A DNA stretch of 64,000 nt. Source: Azonexus sp. GTDB lineage: Bacteria > Pseudomonadota > Gammaproteobacteria > Burkholderiales > Rhodocyclaceae. The stretch lies in the NCBI GenBank assembly GCA_030696345.1, contig JAUYSK010000023.1, positions 220,517 to 284,516 of the forward strand, in the 5' to 3' direction. Below, in pieces: positions 19,759 to 27,032 of this stretch (positions are counted from its first letter, which is position 1; each line of letters starts with the position of its first letter). The notes beneath the pieces are model-generated. The model had not been told where the DNA came from. It saw only the letters and a program-made list of their open reading frames with translations, and made no database searches. Position numbers and translations under genes: made by a program.

Positions 19759-20774
19759 AGCAACTTGCCCTTGGCCCGCTGATGATCGACATCGCGGGCA
19801 CTCAGCTTACCGATCTCGACAGGGAGCGCCTTTGTCATCCACTGGTCGGTGGCATTATTCTCTTCAGCCGAAACTACTTCAATCCGGAGCAACTTGAAAC
19901 CCTGACCAGTGAAATTCACAGTTTGCGCTCGCCGACTTTGTTGATTGCCGTCGATCATGAAGGGGGCAGGGTGCAGCGCTTCCGCGATGGATTCACCCGG
20001 CTGCCGCCGATGGCTGCGCTCGGCCGCTTATGGGATGCAAGCCCGGAAGCCGGCCTGGCTGCAGCGCGTGACGTCGGTTTTGTTCTTGCCGCCGAACTAC
20101 GGGCTCGTGGCGTCGATTATTCCTTTACGCCAGTCCTTGACCTCGACTACGGTCCGTCACGAGTAATTGGCGACCGTGCCTTCCACCGTCAGCCTGAAGC
20201 CGTAATTGCCCTGGCTAATGCCTTGGCTGAAGGATTGCTTCAAGGCGGCATGGGATCCTGCGGTAAACACTTCCCAGGCCACGGCTATGTCATCCCCGAC
20301 TCGCATGTCGAATTACCGGTCGATAATCGTAGCCTTGAGGCGATGCAGGAAGACCTCTTGCCCTATCGTCGTCTTGGCCTTGATGCGGTCATGGCTGCCC
20401 ATGTCATTTACGACTGCATGGATTGCAATACAGCCGTATTTTCAAATAAATGGATATATTACTTAAGAAATAACATTAAGTTTAACGGCGTGGTTTTTAC
20501 CGACGATTTATCCATGGAAGGGGCGGGGGTCGTTGGCGGCATGCTGAATCGCGTTGATACCGCCTACCGTGCCGGCTGCGACATGTTGCTGGTGTGCAAT
20601 TCGCCAGAGGCAGTAGGAGAGGTGCTCGATAGCTGGAAACCGGAGATTGACTCCGAACGCGGCAAGCGGGTCGAAGCTTTACTCCCCAAACATTCGGTGA
20701 AAAACTGGACATCGCTGCAGGCAGAGCCGCGTTATCAGGTGGCGCAGAAAAGCATTGCGCAATTGATGGCCTGA
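19755..20774 (+). CDS. nagZ: Beta-N-acetylhexosaminidase NagZ
   Basis: NagZ removes GlcNAc from anhydromuropeptides in cytoplasmic peptidoglycan recycling. The glycoside hydrolase family 3 motif CGKHFPGHG followed by DSHVELP and the nucleophile region VVFTDDLSMEGA are present. At 339 aa it is full length. Residues encoded at about 20,436-20,485 are AT-rich (NKWIYYLRNNIKFN) and one residue shorter than the usual pattern between FS and GVVF, unlike the rest of the gene. Confidence 0.95.
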   Translation: MKQLALGPLMIDIAGTQLTDLDRERLCHPLVGGIILFSRNYFNPEQLETLTSEIHSLRSPTLLIAVDHEGGRVQRFRDGFTRLPPMAALGRLWDASPEAGLAAARDVGFVLAAELRARGVDYSFTPVLDLDYGPSRVIGDRAFHRQPEAVIALANALAEGLLQGGMGSCGKHFPGHGYVIPDSHVELPVDNRSLEAMQEDLLPYRRLGLDAVMAAHVIYDCMDCNTAVFSNKWIYYLRNNIKFNGVVFTDDLSMEGAGVVGGMLNRVDTAYRAGCDMLLVCNSPEAVGEVLDSWKPEIDSERGKRVEALLPKHSVKNWTSLQAEPRYQVAQKSIAQLMA

Positions 20775-20780
20775 AATGAG

Positions 20781-20804
20781 TTCGGGCAGCCGAAGCTGCC
20801 CGAA
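20781..20804. terminator. Hairpin between convergent nagZ and efp
   Basis: A 10-bp perfect stem TTCGGGCAGC/GCTGCCCGAA with loop CGAA lies between the two stop codons. No T-run follows on either strand, so it may be a bidirectional terminator or a 3'-end stabilising structure. Confidence 0.5.
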
Positions 20805-20827
20805 TTGCCCGACAAAAAGATCGCGAA

Positions 20828-21385
20828 TTACTTGGCGCGGCTCTTGTATTCGTCGGTGCGGGTGTCGATTTCGATCTTGTCGCCAATGCTGACGAACGCC
20901 GGAACCGGTAGTTCAAAACCGGTAGCCAGGCGAGCCGGCTTCAAGACCTTGCCGGAAGTGTCACCCTTGACAGCCGGTTCGGTGTAAATCACTTCACGAA
21001 CGACGCTGTTCGGCAGTTCAACCGAAATTGCCTTGCCGTCGTAGAAAACAACTTCGCAAACCAGGCCATCTTCCAGATACTTGAGCGCGTCGACCATGTT
21101 TTCGGATTCAACTTCAAACTGGTTGTAGTCGGCATCCATGAAAACGTACATCGGATCGGCGAAGTAGGAATAGGTCACTTCCTTCTTGTCGAGCTGCACC
21201 ACTTCAAACTTGTCGTCGGCCTTGTAAACCGCTTCGGAAGCGGCGCCGGACAGCAGGTTCTTGAGCTTCATCTTGACCACAGCGACGTTACGGCCAGACT
21301 TGTTATATTCGCTCTTCTGGACGACGAGCGGGTCGGCACCAACCATAATGACGTTGCCGGAGCGGAGTTCCATTGCGGTCTTCAT
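20828..21385 (-). CDS. efp: Elongation factor P, arginine-type (rhamnosylated)
   Basis: EF-P relieves ribosome stalling at polyproline. With the ATG at 21,385 the protein is 185 aa and the modification loop SEYNKSGRN places Arg at position 32. This is the residue rhamnosylated in the EarP-dependent EF-P subfamily, where E. coli has a lysine. The gene lies 38 bp downstream of earP on the same strand. A start four codons earlier is possible but would shift Arg32. The three-domain OB-fold architecture is complete. Confidence 0.97.
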   Translation of the reverse strand: MKTAMELRSGNVIMVGADPLVVQKSEYNKSGRNVAVVKMKLKNLLSGAASEAVYKADDKFEVVQLDKKEVTYSYFADPMYVFMDADYNQFEVESENMVDALKYLEDGLVCEVVFYDGKAISVELPNSVVREVIYTEPAVKGDTSGKVLKPARLATGFELPVPAFVSIGDKIEIDTRTDEYKSRAK

Positions 21386-21423
21386 TCGGATTCCCAAAAA
21401 AGCTGAAAAATTAAAGCCGCGGA

Positions 21424-22506
21424 TTATACCTTGGTGACACAGAACTTGACGAGAGATTCGGCAAGATTCCGGTTTTCAGCCAGCCGACTCGCCCAAAGTT
21501 GGTTGTAGGTCGCGATTTCTGGTCTGGCAGCAAGGAAATCGCCCCAGGCTTGACGCAAATCACCTTCTGAATTCCATGCCCTGGCAAGGTTGACCGCAGC
21601 ATTCGCTGCTGGCGTGTTCCTTCCACCACTGTAGCGTGCCAGAAACGCTTCGAGCTTGACCAGATGCGCAGCTTCCTCCTGCGGGTAGATCTGCCAGACA
21701 AAAGGTTTTCCTGCCCATTGGGCGCGAACGAAGGAATCTTCTCCACGAACAAAATTGATATCACAGCGCCAGAGCAGCCGGTCGTAATCGTCCTGGGGCA
21801 GAAAATCAAACGGGAGCACGCTCAATTTACCGCGCTGCCATTGCACGCCAGGGCCAAGATGTGTTGTAACAGCCGCCAGCGGCTTGCCGGGCGCAACATG
21901 AAGACGGATTTCGCTGGAGGATTCGGCAAGCAAATCCAGCAGATTCCCCACCGGGGCGGTGTCGTAACAAAAAAGGCTAATGTCCAGCCCATTATGCAGG
22001 TCGGGCAGCACTACTTCTTCGGCCAACCGGGCCAACCAATACTTTTCTCGCAACAAGCCGCCGGTGGCCGCCGAAAACCCGGGGAAGAAGAAATATTTGA
22101 CTAGAGGCAGGGAAGGGTGGGGCGACGCCAGGCCATGGCAGCCTTCAGCCCATGACTCGGCAGTGAGGTACTCAAGATTGATCCAGCACGGCCGGGGGGC
22201 TGTCTGCGTCATGGCGGCGAGATAGGGCGCAGGAAGCTCGCAGGCAAAAGCCTCAATAATGACCTCGCCAACCCGGTCTATCGCAGCAGTCTCGGTCCAA
22301 TGAAGGATTTCAACGCCAAGGCAGGCCTGTCGAGCCAGCGAGACATCAATGGCAGGGCAAAGTGGCTGCAGGCTGTTCAGGTCATCAACCCACAAACGCA
22401 CCCGTTTGCCATGCTCGGCCGCCAGTTGCCGGGCGAGTCGCCAGCAGACGCCAACGTCACCATAGTTATCGACGACCCGGCAAAAGATGTCCCAATGGAG
22501 CTGCAT
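21424..22506 (-). CDS. earP: EF-P arginine rhamnosyltransferase EarP
   Basis: EarP (DUF2331) transfers rhamnose from dTDP-rhamnose to Arg32 of EF-P. Starting at the ATG at 22,506 ([19 protein letters not shown]) the protein is 360 aa and the two conserved aspartates fall at Asp13 and Asp17. The later [16 protein letters not shown] region also fits the family. It precedes efp in a two-gene operon and is divergent from the uracil-DNA glycosylase gene by 24 bp. Confidence 0.95.
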   Translation of the reverse strand: MQLHWDIFCRVVDNYGDVGVCWRLARQLAAEHGKRVRLWVDDLNSLQPLCPAIDVSLARQACLGVEILHWTETAAIDRVGEVIIEAFACELPAPYLAAMTQTAPRPCWINLEYLTAESWAEGCHGLASPHPSLPLVKYFFFPGFSAATGGLLREKYWLARLAEEVVLPDLHNGLDISLFCYDTAPVGNLLDLLAESSSEIRLHVAPGKPLAAVTTHLGPGVQWQRGKLSVLPFDFLPQDDYDRLLWRCDINFVRGEDSFVRAQWAGKPFVWQIYPQEEAAHLVKLEAFLARYSGGRNTPAANAAVNLARAWNSEGDLRQAWGDFLAARPEIATYNQLWASRLAENRNLAESLVKFCVTKV

Positions 22507-22530
22507 GGCCACCATGCTAACATCCGCGCC

Positions 22531-23178
22531 ATGCCTTTATTCCACGACCCACAAGACTGCACGGCCTGCCCGCGCCTGGCTGAGCACCTCGCAAGCATCC
22601 GCCGGCGCGACCCGGACTGGCATGCGCTCCCGGTTCCCGCCTTTGGCTCGCTGGATGCCGAACTGCTTGTGGTTGGTCTGGGCCCGGGTGAAAGAGGGGC
22701 AAATCGCACGGGGCGGCCCTTCACTGGCGACGTGGCCGGCGAGTTGCTCTATCCGGCATTGCACCGATTTGGCTTTTCCAGTGCCGCCGAACCACTAGGC
22801 TCGGACAATTGGGCCAATCCTGCCATGCAGCTGAACAATTGCCGCATCACCAATGCCGTGCGCTGCCTGCCACCGGCCAACAAACCGACCACCGCCGAAA
22901 TTCGCCAGTGCAATGGCCACCTGAAGGCAGAACTGGCTGCAATGCCGCGTTTGAAAGTCATCATCGCGCTGGGCGCCATCGCCCACCAGGCATTGCTCTG
23001 GAGCTACGGACTAAAGCTCAAGGAATTCGTTTTTGGCCACAACGTCAATCATGCCTTGCCGGATGGTCGCCTGCTTGTCGACAGCTACCATTGCAGCGGC
23101 TACAACTGGCGAACCGGACGGTTGTCGCGCGAAAGCTTCGAGGCAGTCTTTGCCGGCGTCAAAGCGCGGCTCGGATAA
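22531..23178 (+). CDS. Family 5 uracil-DNA glycosylase (UDGb type)
   Basis: This base-excision repair enzyme removes uracil and other deaminated bases. The motif GLGPGERGANRTGRPFTGD is that of family 5, and DSYHCSGYNWRTGRL is the second active-site motif. Cys residues at DCTAC near the N-terminus, VRCLPP and RQCNG are suitable for the family's iron-sulfur cluster. I start at the ATG at 22,531 (215 aa) because the frame upstream runs back through the divergent earP gene. uvrC, also a repair gene, follows 12 bp downstream. Confidence 0.9.
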   Translation: MPLFHDPQDCTACPRLAEHLASIRRRDPDWHALPVPAFGSLDAELLVVGLGPGERGANRTGRPFTGDVAGELLYPALHRFGFSSAAEPLGSDNWANPAMQLNNCRITNAVRCLPPANKPTTAEIRQCNGHLKAELAAMPRLKVIIALGAIAHQALLWSYGLKLKEFVFGHNVNHALPDGRLLVDSYHCSGYNWRTGRLSRESFEAVFAGVKARLG

Positions 23179-23190
23179 TCTCTCGCGACC

Positions 23191-25002
23191 ATGAGTTTTG
23201 ATGCCAAGGCATTTCTTGCCTCGCTGACCGAACTGCCGGGGGTTTACCGGATGCTCAATGACGTTGGCGCTGTGTTATACGTCGGCAAGGCCAAGAACCT
23301 GAAGAAACGGGTCGCCTCGTATTTTCGCGAAAACCTCTCCAGCCCTCGTATTGCGCACATGGTCAGCCAGATCGGTGCCATCGAAACCACCTCGACACGA
23401 ACCGAGGCCGAGGCGCTGTTGCTGGAAAACAACCTGATCAAGTCGCTCTCGCCGCGTTACAACATCCTCTTTCGCGACGACAAATCCTACCCCTACATTG
23501 TCGTTACCAAAGGCAAATTCCCCAGGCTAGGCTTCTATCGCGGCAATCCGGACCGCAAGGCTGATTATTTCGGCCCCTATCCTTCATCCTGGGCAGTGCG
23601 TGACAGCATTCACCTGCTGCAAAAGATGTTTCGGCTTCGTACCTGTGAAGATACGGTTTTTGCCAATCGTTCGCGCCCCTGTCTGCTCTATCAGATCAAG
23701 CGCTGCAGTGGCTCGTGCGTTGGCCACATCTCAGCCGAAGATTACGCGATCGATGTGCAACTGGCCTCGATGTTCCTGCTCGGCAAGCAGCAGGAAGTTA
23801 CCAAGCGGCTGAGCGATGCCATGGAGCAGGCATCAAGTCGCCTGGCCTTCGAACTGGCGGCAATCTATCGCGATCAGATACAGTCGTTACGGCAAATTCA
23901 GGAAAAGCAATACGTGTCCAGCAGCAAGGGCGAAGACGTCGATATTATCGTTGCGCTCAAGGAGGCAGGGCAGTTGTGCGTCAATCTCGCCATGGTTCGT
24001 GGCGGCAGGCATCTCGGCGACCGTCCGCTTTTTCCAGTCAATGCCGGGGAGTCATCGACGGCGGATGCCGTCGCTGCCTTCATCCGCCAGCACTATGCTG
24101 CCCATCCTTCACCCGCCCGGCTACTTGCCTTGCCGCTACCAAATCCGGAAGAGATGGCGGAAACCGAATCAACCCTGGCAGAACTGGCTGGCCGCCCAGT
24201 GCCGATACAGGAAGCACGCTCAGTCCTGCACAAGGCCTGGATCGATATGGCGCAGCAGAACGGACGCCTTGCCATTCTCGCCCGCAATCAGGCCACCGCC
24301 CAGCAAGAGCAACGCCTGGCAGCCCTGCAGGAAGCCTTGCGACATCCGGAGCCAATTGCCCGAATCGATTGCTTCGATATCAGTCACACGATGGGCGAGG
24401 CTGCCGTGGCTTCCTGCGTGGTCTACCACGGCAATGGCATGAAAAAATCCGATTACCGTCGCTTCAACATCAAGGATATTCAGCCCGGCGACGATTACGC
24501 GGCCATGCGACAGGCCGTAACTCGCCGCTACGACAGCATTGCGGGCGGCGAGGGGATAGCGCCGGATCTGATCCTGATCGACGGAGGCAAAGGGCAGGTT
24601 AGTTCAGCTTATAACGCCTTGGCTGATCTTGGTCTGGCGCATTTGCTCATGTTTGGCGTGGCAAAAGGCGAAGGTCGCAAGCCCGGACTTGAAACGCTTA
24701 TTTTTCCGAACGGTCGGGAGCCGCTACAATTGCCGCCAGAACATCCGGCGCTGCATCTGATTCAGGAAATTCGCGACGAAGCCCACCGTTTTGCCATCAC
24801 TGGACACCGCGCCCAGCGCGGCAAAGCGAGAAAGACTTCGAAACTCGAAAGCCTCCCCGGGATCGGCCCAGCCCGCCGGAAAGCACTGGTTTCAAGGTTT
24901 GGCGGACTGGCTGGCGTACTCACAGCCAGCGCCGAACAACTGACTGAAGTCCCCGGTATTAGCCGGGAAATGGCCGACAAAATATATTCCGCATTACACT
25001 GA
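23191..25002 (+). CDS. uvrC: Excinuclease ABC subunit C
   Basis: UvrC makes both incisions in nucleotide excision repair. The GIY-YIG nuclease (residues ~10-95, PGVYRML, VLYVGKAKNLKKR), a UVR motif, the C-terminal RNase H-like nuclease (CFDISHTMGEA, DLILIDGGKGQ) and tandem helix-hairpin-helix motifs at the end are all present. At 603 aa it is complete. pgsA follows after 3 bp, as in many proteobacteria. Confidence 0.98.
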   Translation: MSFDAKAFLASLTELPGVYRMLNDVGAVLYVGKAKNLKKRVASYFRENLSSPRIAHMVSQIGAIETTSTRTEAEALLLENNLIKSLSPRYNILFRDDKSYPYIVVTKGKFPRLGFYRGNPDRKADYFGPYPSSWAVRDSIHLLQKMFRLRTCEDTVFANRSRPCLLYQIKRCSGSCVGHISAEDYAIDVQLASMFLLGKQQEVTKRLSDAMEQASSRLAFELAAIYRDQIQSLRQIQEKQYVSSSKGEDVDIIVALKEAGQLCVNLAMVRGGRHLGDRPLFPVNAGESSTADAVAAFIRQHYAAHPSPARLLALPLPNPEEMAETESTLAELAGRPVPIQEARSVLHKAWIDMAQQNGRLAILARNQATAQQEQRLAALQEALRHPEPIARIDCFDISHTMGEAAVASCVVYHGNGMKKSDYRRFNIKDIQPGDDYAAMRQAVTRRYDSIAGGEGIAPDLILIDGGKGQVSSAYNALADLGLAHLLMFGVAKGEGRKPGLETLIFPNGREPLQLPPEHPALHLIQEIRDEAHRFAITGHRAQRGKARKTSKLESLPGIGPARRKALVSRFGGLAGVLTASAEQLTEVPGISREMADKIYSALH

Positions 25003-25005
25003 CAC

Positions 25006-25587
25006 ATGCCCCTAAATATACCCATTCTTCTGACCTGGCTCAGGATCTTAGCGATACCGCTACTGATCACGGTTTATTTCATGCCGGCAGGGTGGGCAAC
25101 GCCAGAAGAACGGGATGTTGCGGCAACACTTATTTTTGTCGCTGCCGCGATTACTGACTGGGCAGACGGCTACCTCGCCAGAATGCTCGACCAGACATCA
25201 GCCTTTGGTGCCTTTCTCGATCCGGTTGCCGACAAACTGATGGTGGCGGCTGCATTGATCGTTCTTGTTCAGCTTGGCCGAGCTGACGCCATTGTCGCTA
25301 CCATCATCATCGGCCGGGAAATCACCATTTCCGCATTGCGAGAGTGGATGGCCAAAATTGGTGCCGCCAAGAGTGTCGCCGTCTCGCTCCTCGGCAAGAT
25401 CAAGACTGCTGCCCAGATGGCTGCCATCCCTTTACTCCTGTATCACGTGCCGCTGTTCGGCATTGATGTTCGTTTGCTGGGGAACTGGTTGATCTGGATC
25501 GCTGCCTTGTTGACACTGTGGTCCATGGGGTACTACCTGCGTATGGCCTGGCCGGAAATTGCCAAACGCAGCGCTGAAAAACATTAG
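25006..25587 (+). CDS. pgsA: CDP-diacylglycerol-glycerol-3-phosphate 3-phosphatidyltransferase
   Basis: PgsA makes phosphatidylglycerol phosphate at the inner membrane. The CDP-alcohol phosphotransferase signature is spread over DWADGYLARMLDQTSAFGAF and LDPVADK. Several hydrophobic helices are visible in the 193-aa protein. The gene ends just before the tRNA cluster promoter. Confidence 0.96.
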   Translation: MPLNIPILLTWLRILAIPLLITVYFMPAGWATPEERDVAATLIFVAAAITDWADGYLARMLDQTSAFGAFLDPVADKLMVAAALIVLVQLGRADAIVATIIIGREITISALREWMAKIGAAKSVAVSLLGKIKTAAQMAAIPLLLYHVPLFGIDVRLLGNWLIWIAALLTLWSMGYYLRMAWPEIAKRSAEKH

Positions 25588-25593
25588 CGGATG

Positions 25594-25621
25594 TTGACAA
25601 GTCCCTTGGTGCGTCTATAAT
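25594..25621 (+). promoter_or_regulatory. Strong sigma-70 promoter of the tRNA-Gly-Cys-Gly operon
   Basis: TTGACA (25,594-25,599) and TATAAT (25,616-25,621) both match the consensus fully, with a 16-bp spacer. The GC-rich GCGCGCTC after the -10 box is like the discriminator of stringently controlled stable-RNA promoters. Confidence 0.85.
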
Positions 25622-25637
25622 GCGCGCTCTGTTTGAC

Positions 25638-25713
25638 GCGGCAGTAGCTCAGTTGGTAGAGCGCAACCTTGCCAAGGTTGAGGTCGAGAGTTCGAGACTC
25701 TTCTGCCGCTCCA
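25638..25713 (+). tRNA. tRNA-Gly (GCC)
   Basis: A 76-nt cloverleaf with acceptor GCGGCAG/CTGCCGC, anticodon loop TTGCCAA (GCC) and encoded TCCA end. It is identical in sequence to the copy at 25,853. Confidence 0.97.
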
Positions 25714-25770
25714 GTTTTGCTGAAAGAAACATAGTGTTCTTTCTTGTTGTATCGCATAATTTGTAGGCAC

Positions 25771-25844
25771 GGCGCGATAGCAAAGCGGTTATGCACCGGA
25801 TTGCAAATCCGTGTAGGTCGGTTCGACTCCGGCTCGCGCCTCCA
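25771..25844 (+). tRNA. tRNA-Cys (GCA)
   Basis: A 74-nt cloverleaf with acceptor GGCGCGA/TCGCGCC, anticodon loop TTGCAAA (GCA) and encoded TCCA end, lying between the two glycine tRNAs. Confidence 0.97.
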
Positions 25845-25852
25845 AGAATTAC

Positions 25853-25928
25853 GCGGCAGTAGCTCAGTTGGTAGAGCGCAACCTTGCCAAGGTTGAGGTC
25901 GAGAGTTCGAGACTCTTCTGCCGCTCCA
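25853..25928 (+). tRNA. tRNA-Gly (GCC), second copy
   Basis: An exact duplicate of the tRNA at 25,638, starting 8 nt after tRNA-Cys. It is followed by a strong terminator. Confidence 0.97.
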
Positions 25929-25937
25929 AAATACGAA

Positions 25938-25965
25938 GGGAAAGCGCTTGGCGCTTTCCCTTTTT
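25938..25965 (+). terminator. Terminator of the tRNA-Gly-Cys-Gly operon
   Basis: A 10-bp perfect stem GGGAAAGCGC/GCGCTTTCCC with a 3-nt loop is followed by TTTTT. Confidence 0.88.
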
Positions 25966-25984
25966 CGTATCGGGACACCACCGA

Positions 25985-25990
25985 TATAAT
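25985..25990 (+). promoter_or_regulatory. Candidate -10 box for tRNA-Leu
   Basis: A perfect TATAAT lies 9 bp before the mature 5' end of tRNA-Leu and after the preceding terminator. The -35 position overlaps the terminator's T-tract and matches the consensus poorly, so the call rests on the -10 box and the need for a separate promoter. Confidence 0.45.
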
Positions 25991-25999
25991 CAACAGTCC

Positions 26000-26085
26000 G
26001 CCCGGGTGGTGAAATCGGTAGACACAAGAGACTTAAAATCTCTCGCCTTTCAGGTGTACGGGTTCAAGTCCCGTCCCGGGCACCA
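26000..26085 (+). tRNA. tRNA-Leu (TAA)
   Basis: An 86-nt tRNA with the long variable arm of leucine tRNAs, acceptor GCCCGGG/CCCGGGC, anticodon loop CTTAAAA (TAA) and encoded ACCA end. The DUF1178 gene starts 10 nt downstream. Confidence 0.95.
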
Positions 26086-26095
26086 GGACAAATTG

Positions 26096-26557
26096 ATGAT
26101 TATTTATGACCTTTGTTGTGACAACGGCCACCGGTTTGAAGGGTGGTTTCAGAGTGCTACTGATTTCGAGGCGCAACAAGAGCGTCATTTAATCTGCTGT
26201 CCGCAGTGCGATACTCATGCTGTAAAGCGCGTTCCTTCTGCAGTATCCATCGGCTCACATCGGACTGATGAGAGCAGGCATGAATCGTCCAGCAACGCAA
26301 CGAGCGGGGCCAGCACTGCGATGATGCCTGCTGGCACACAGGCGATGGCCATGTATCGGCAATTGGTACAGGCGATGGTTAGCAACTGCGAAGACGTCGG
26401 TCACTCGTTCGTCGAGGAAGCACGCAAAATCCATTACAACGAAGCGCCAGAACGGCCTATCCGCGGCAATGCTACGGAAGAGGAATGTGAGGCCTTAAGT
26501 GAAGAGGGAATAGCGATCCTGCGTTTGCATAACATCAAGGAAGAAGATCTGAACTGA
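26096..26557 (+). CDS. DUF1178 family protein
   Basis: A 153-aa protein beginning MIIYDLCCDNGHRFEGWF with a CCPQC motif near residue 40, which is the N-terminal zinc-ribbon-like pattern of DUF1178. The middle is Ser/Thr/Ala-rich, and the C-terminal part (HYNEAPERPIRGNAT) is conserved in the family. Its function is unknown. The frame is open upstream through the tRNA cluster, but the ATG at 26,096 gives the family N-terminus. It is the last + strand gene before the dif-like site. Confidence 0.88.
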   Translation: MIIYDLCCDNGHRFEGWFQSATDFEAQQERHLICCPQCDTHAVKRVPSAVSIGSHRTDESRHESSSNATSGASTAMMPAGTQAMAMYRQLVQAMVSNCEDVGHSFVEEARKIHYNEAPERPIRGNATEEECEALSEEGIAILRLHNIKEEDLN

Positions 26558-26581
26558 CCTTCTTTTTAATGTTCATTTATA

Positions 26582-26609
26582 AGTTTACATAATACAAATT
26601 ATGCGAACT
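26582..26609. other. dif: Candidate dif site (XerC/XerD chromosome dimer resolution)
   Basis: On the - strand the 28 bp read AGTTCGCATAA, TTTGTA, TTATGTAAACT. This is two 11-bp arms in inverted orientation (9 of 11 positions mirror each other) around a 6-bp centre, the layout of dif. The E. coli arms as I know them are GGTGCGCATAA (XerC) and TTATGTTAAAT (XerD), so 9 of 11 positions match in each arm. The site is intergenic. Gene direction flips around it, and seven GGGNAGGG motifs noted in the window all point at it (see findings). Confidence 0.82.
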
Positions 26610-26664
26610 TGCGTAGCCAGGCTTTCCACTCCAAAATTGATGCCTGTGTCAGGCCAACCAAATT

Positions 26665-26952
26665 TCAGTAACTCACTTCATATTTTGCTATCCATGCTTT
26701 TGGCAACCAGACAATGTAATAAACCCGAGACTTCATGAAAGAATGATCCAACCCGATGTCTGGGTCAGGTTTTCCAAAAACAATTGATGCGATGCCAAGC
26801 AAGGTGTGAGTGTGGATAAAGCTATTCTCGGGTTGCGGTCCACGTGTATGCCGCTGCTCCATTGGCAAAGCAATGACCGCTATGCCCTTCAAACTGGCCG
26901 GCTCATTGTGAATGAGGCCAGATCGCCGGGCGTTCCCAGCATCACCAAGCAT
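26665..26952 (-). pseudogene. Probable 3' fragment of an unidentified gene
   Basis: An open frame of about 95 codons on the - strand reads like genuine protein (RGPQPENSFIHTHTLLG, SIVFGKPDPDIGLDHSFM and a Trp/Tyr-rich end). No ribosome binding site precedes the ATG at 26,952, and upstream the frame runs antisense into the TonB-like gene, where it loses protein-like character. I read it as the C-terminal remnant of a gene cut near 26,960-27,000. I do not recognise the family. It could instead be a short intact orphan gene. Confidence 0.35.
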
Positions 26953-27032
26953 GCAATGCCGGTGTGCGCTTGAAGTCCATTGAATCCGACTCAGCCCCGA
27001 AACTGCCAACCGATCCGTTGCCGGTGTCTGCG

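Noticed and set aside
22300..22530. N-terminal extension of the uracil-DNA glycosylase
   Set aside because: This part is antisense to earP and does not resemble the family; the ATG at 22,531 gives the expected N-terminus.
23715..24602. A 295-codon + strand frame inside uvrC
   Set aside because: It is an out-of-frame shadow of a clearly complete uvrC with low-complexity, Arg-rich composition.
25584..26027. Long open frames on the - strand (and + strand) across the tRNA cluster
   Set aside because: They are translations of tRNA genes; the repeated protein segment simply reflects the duplicated tRNA-Gly.
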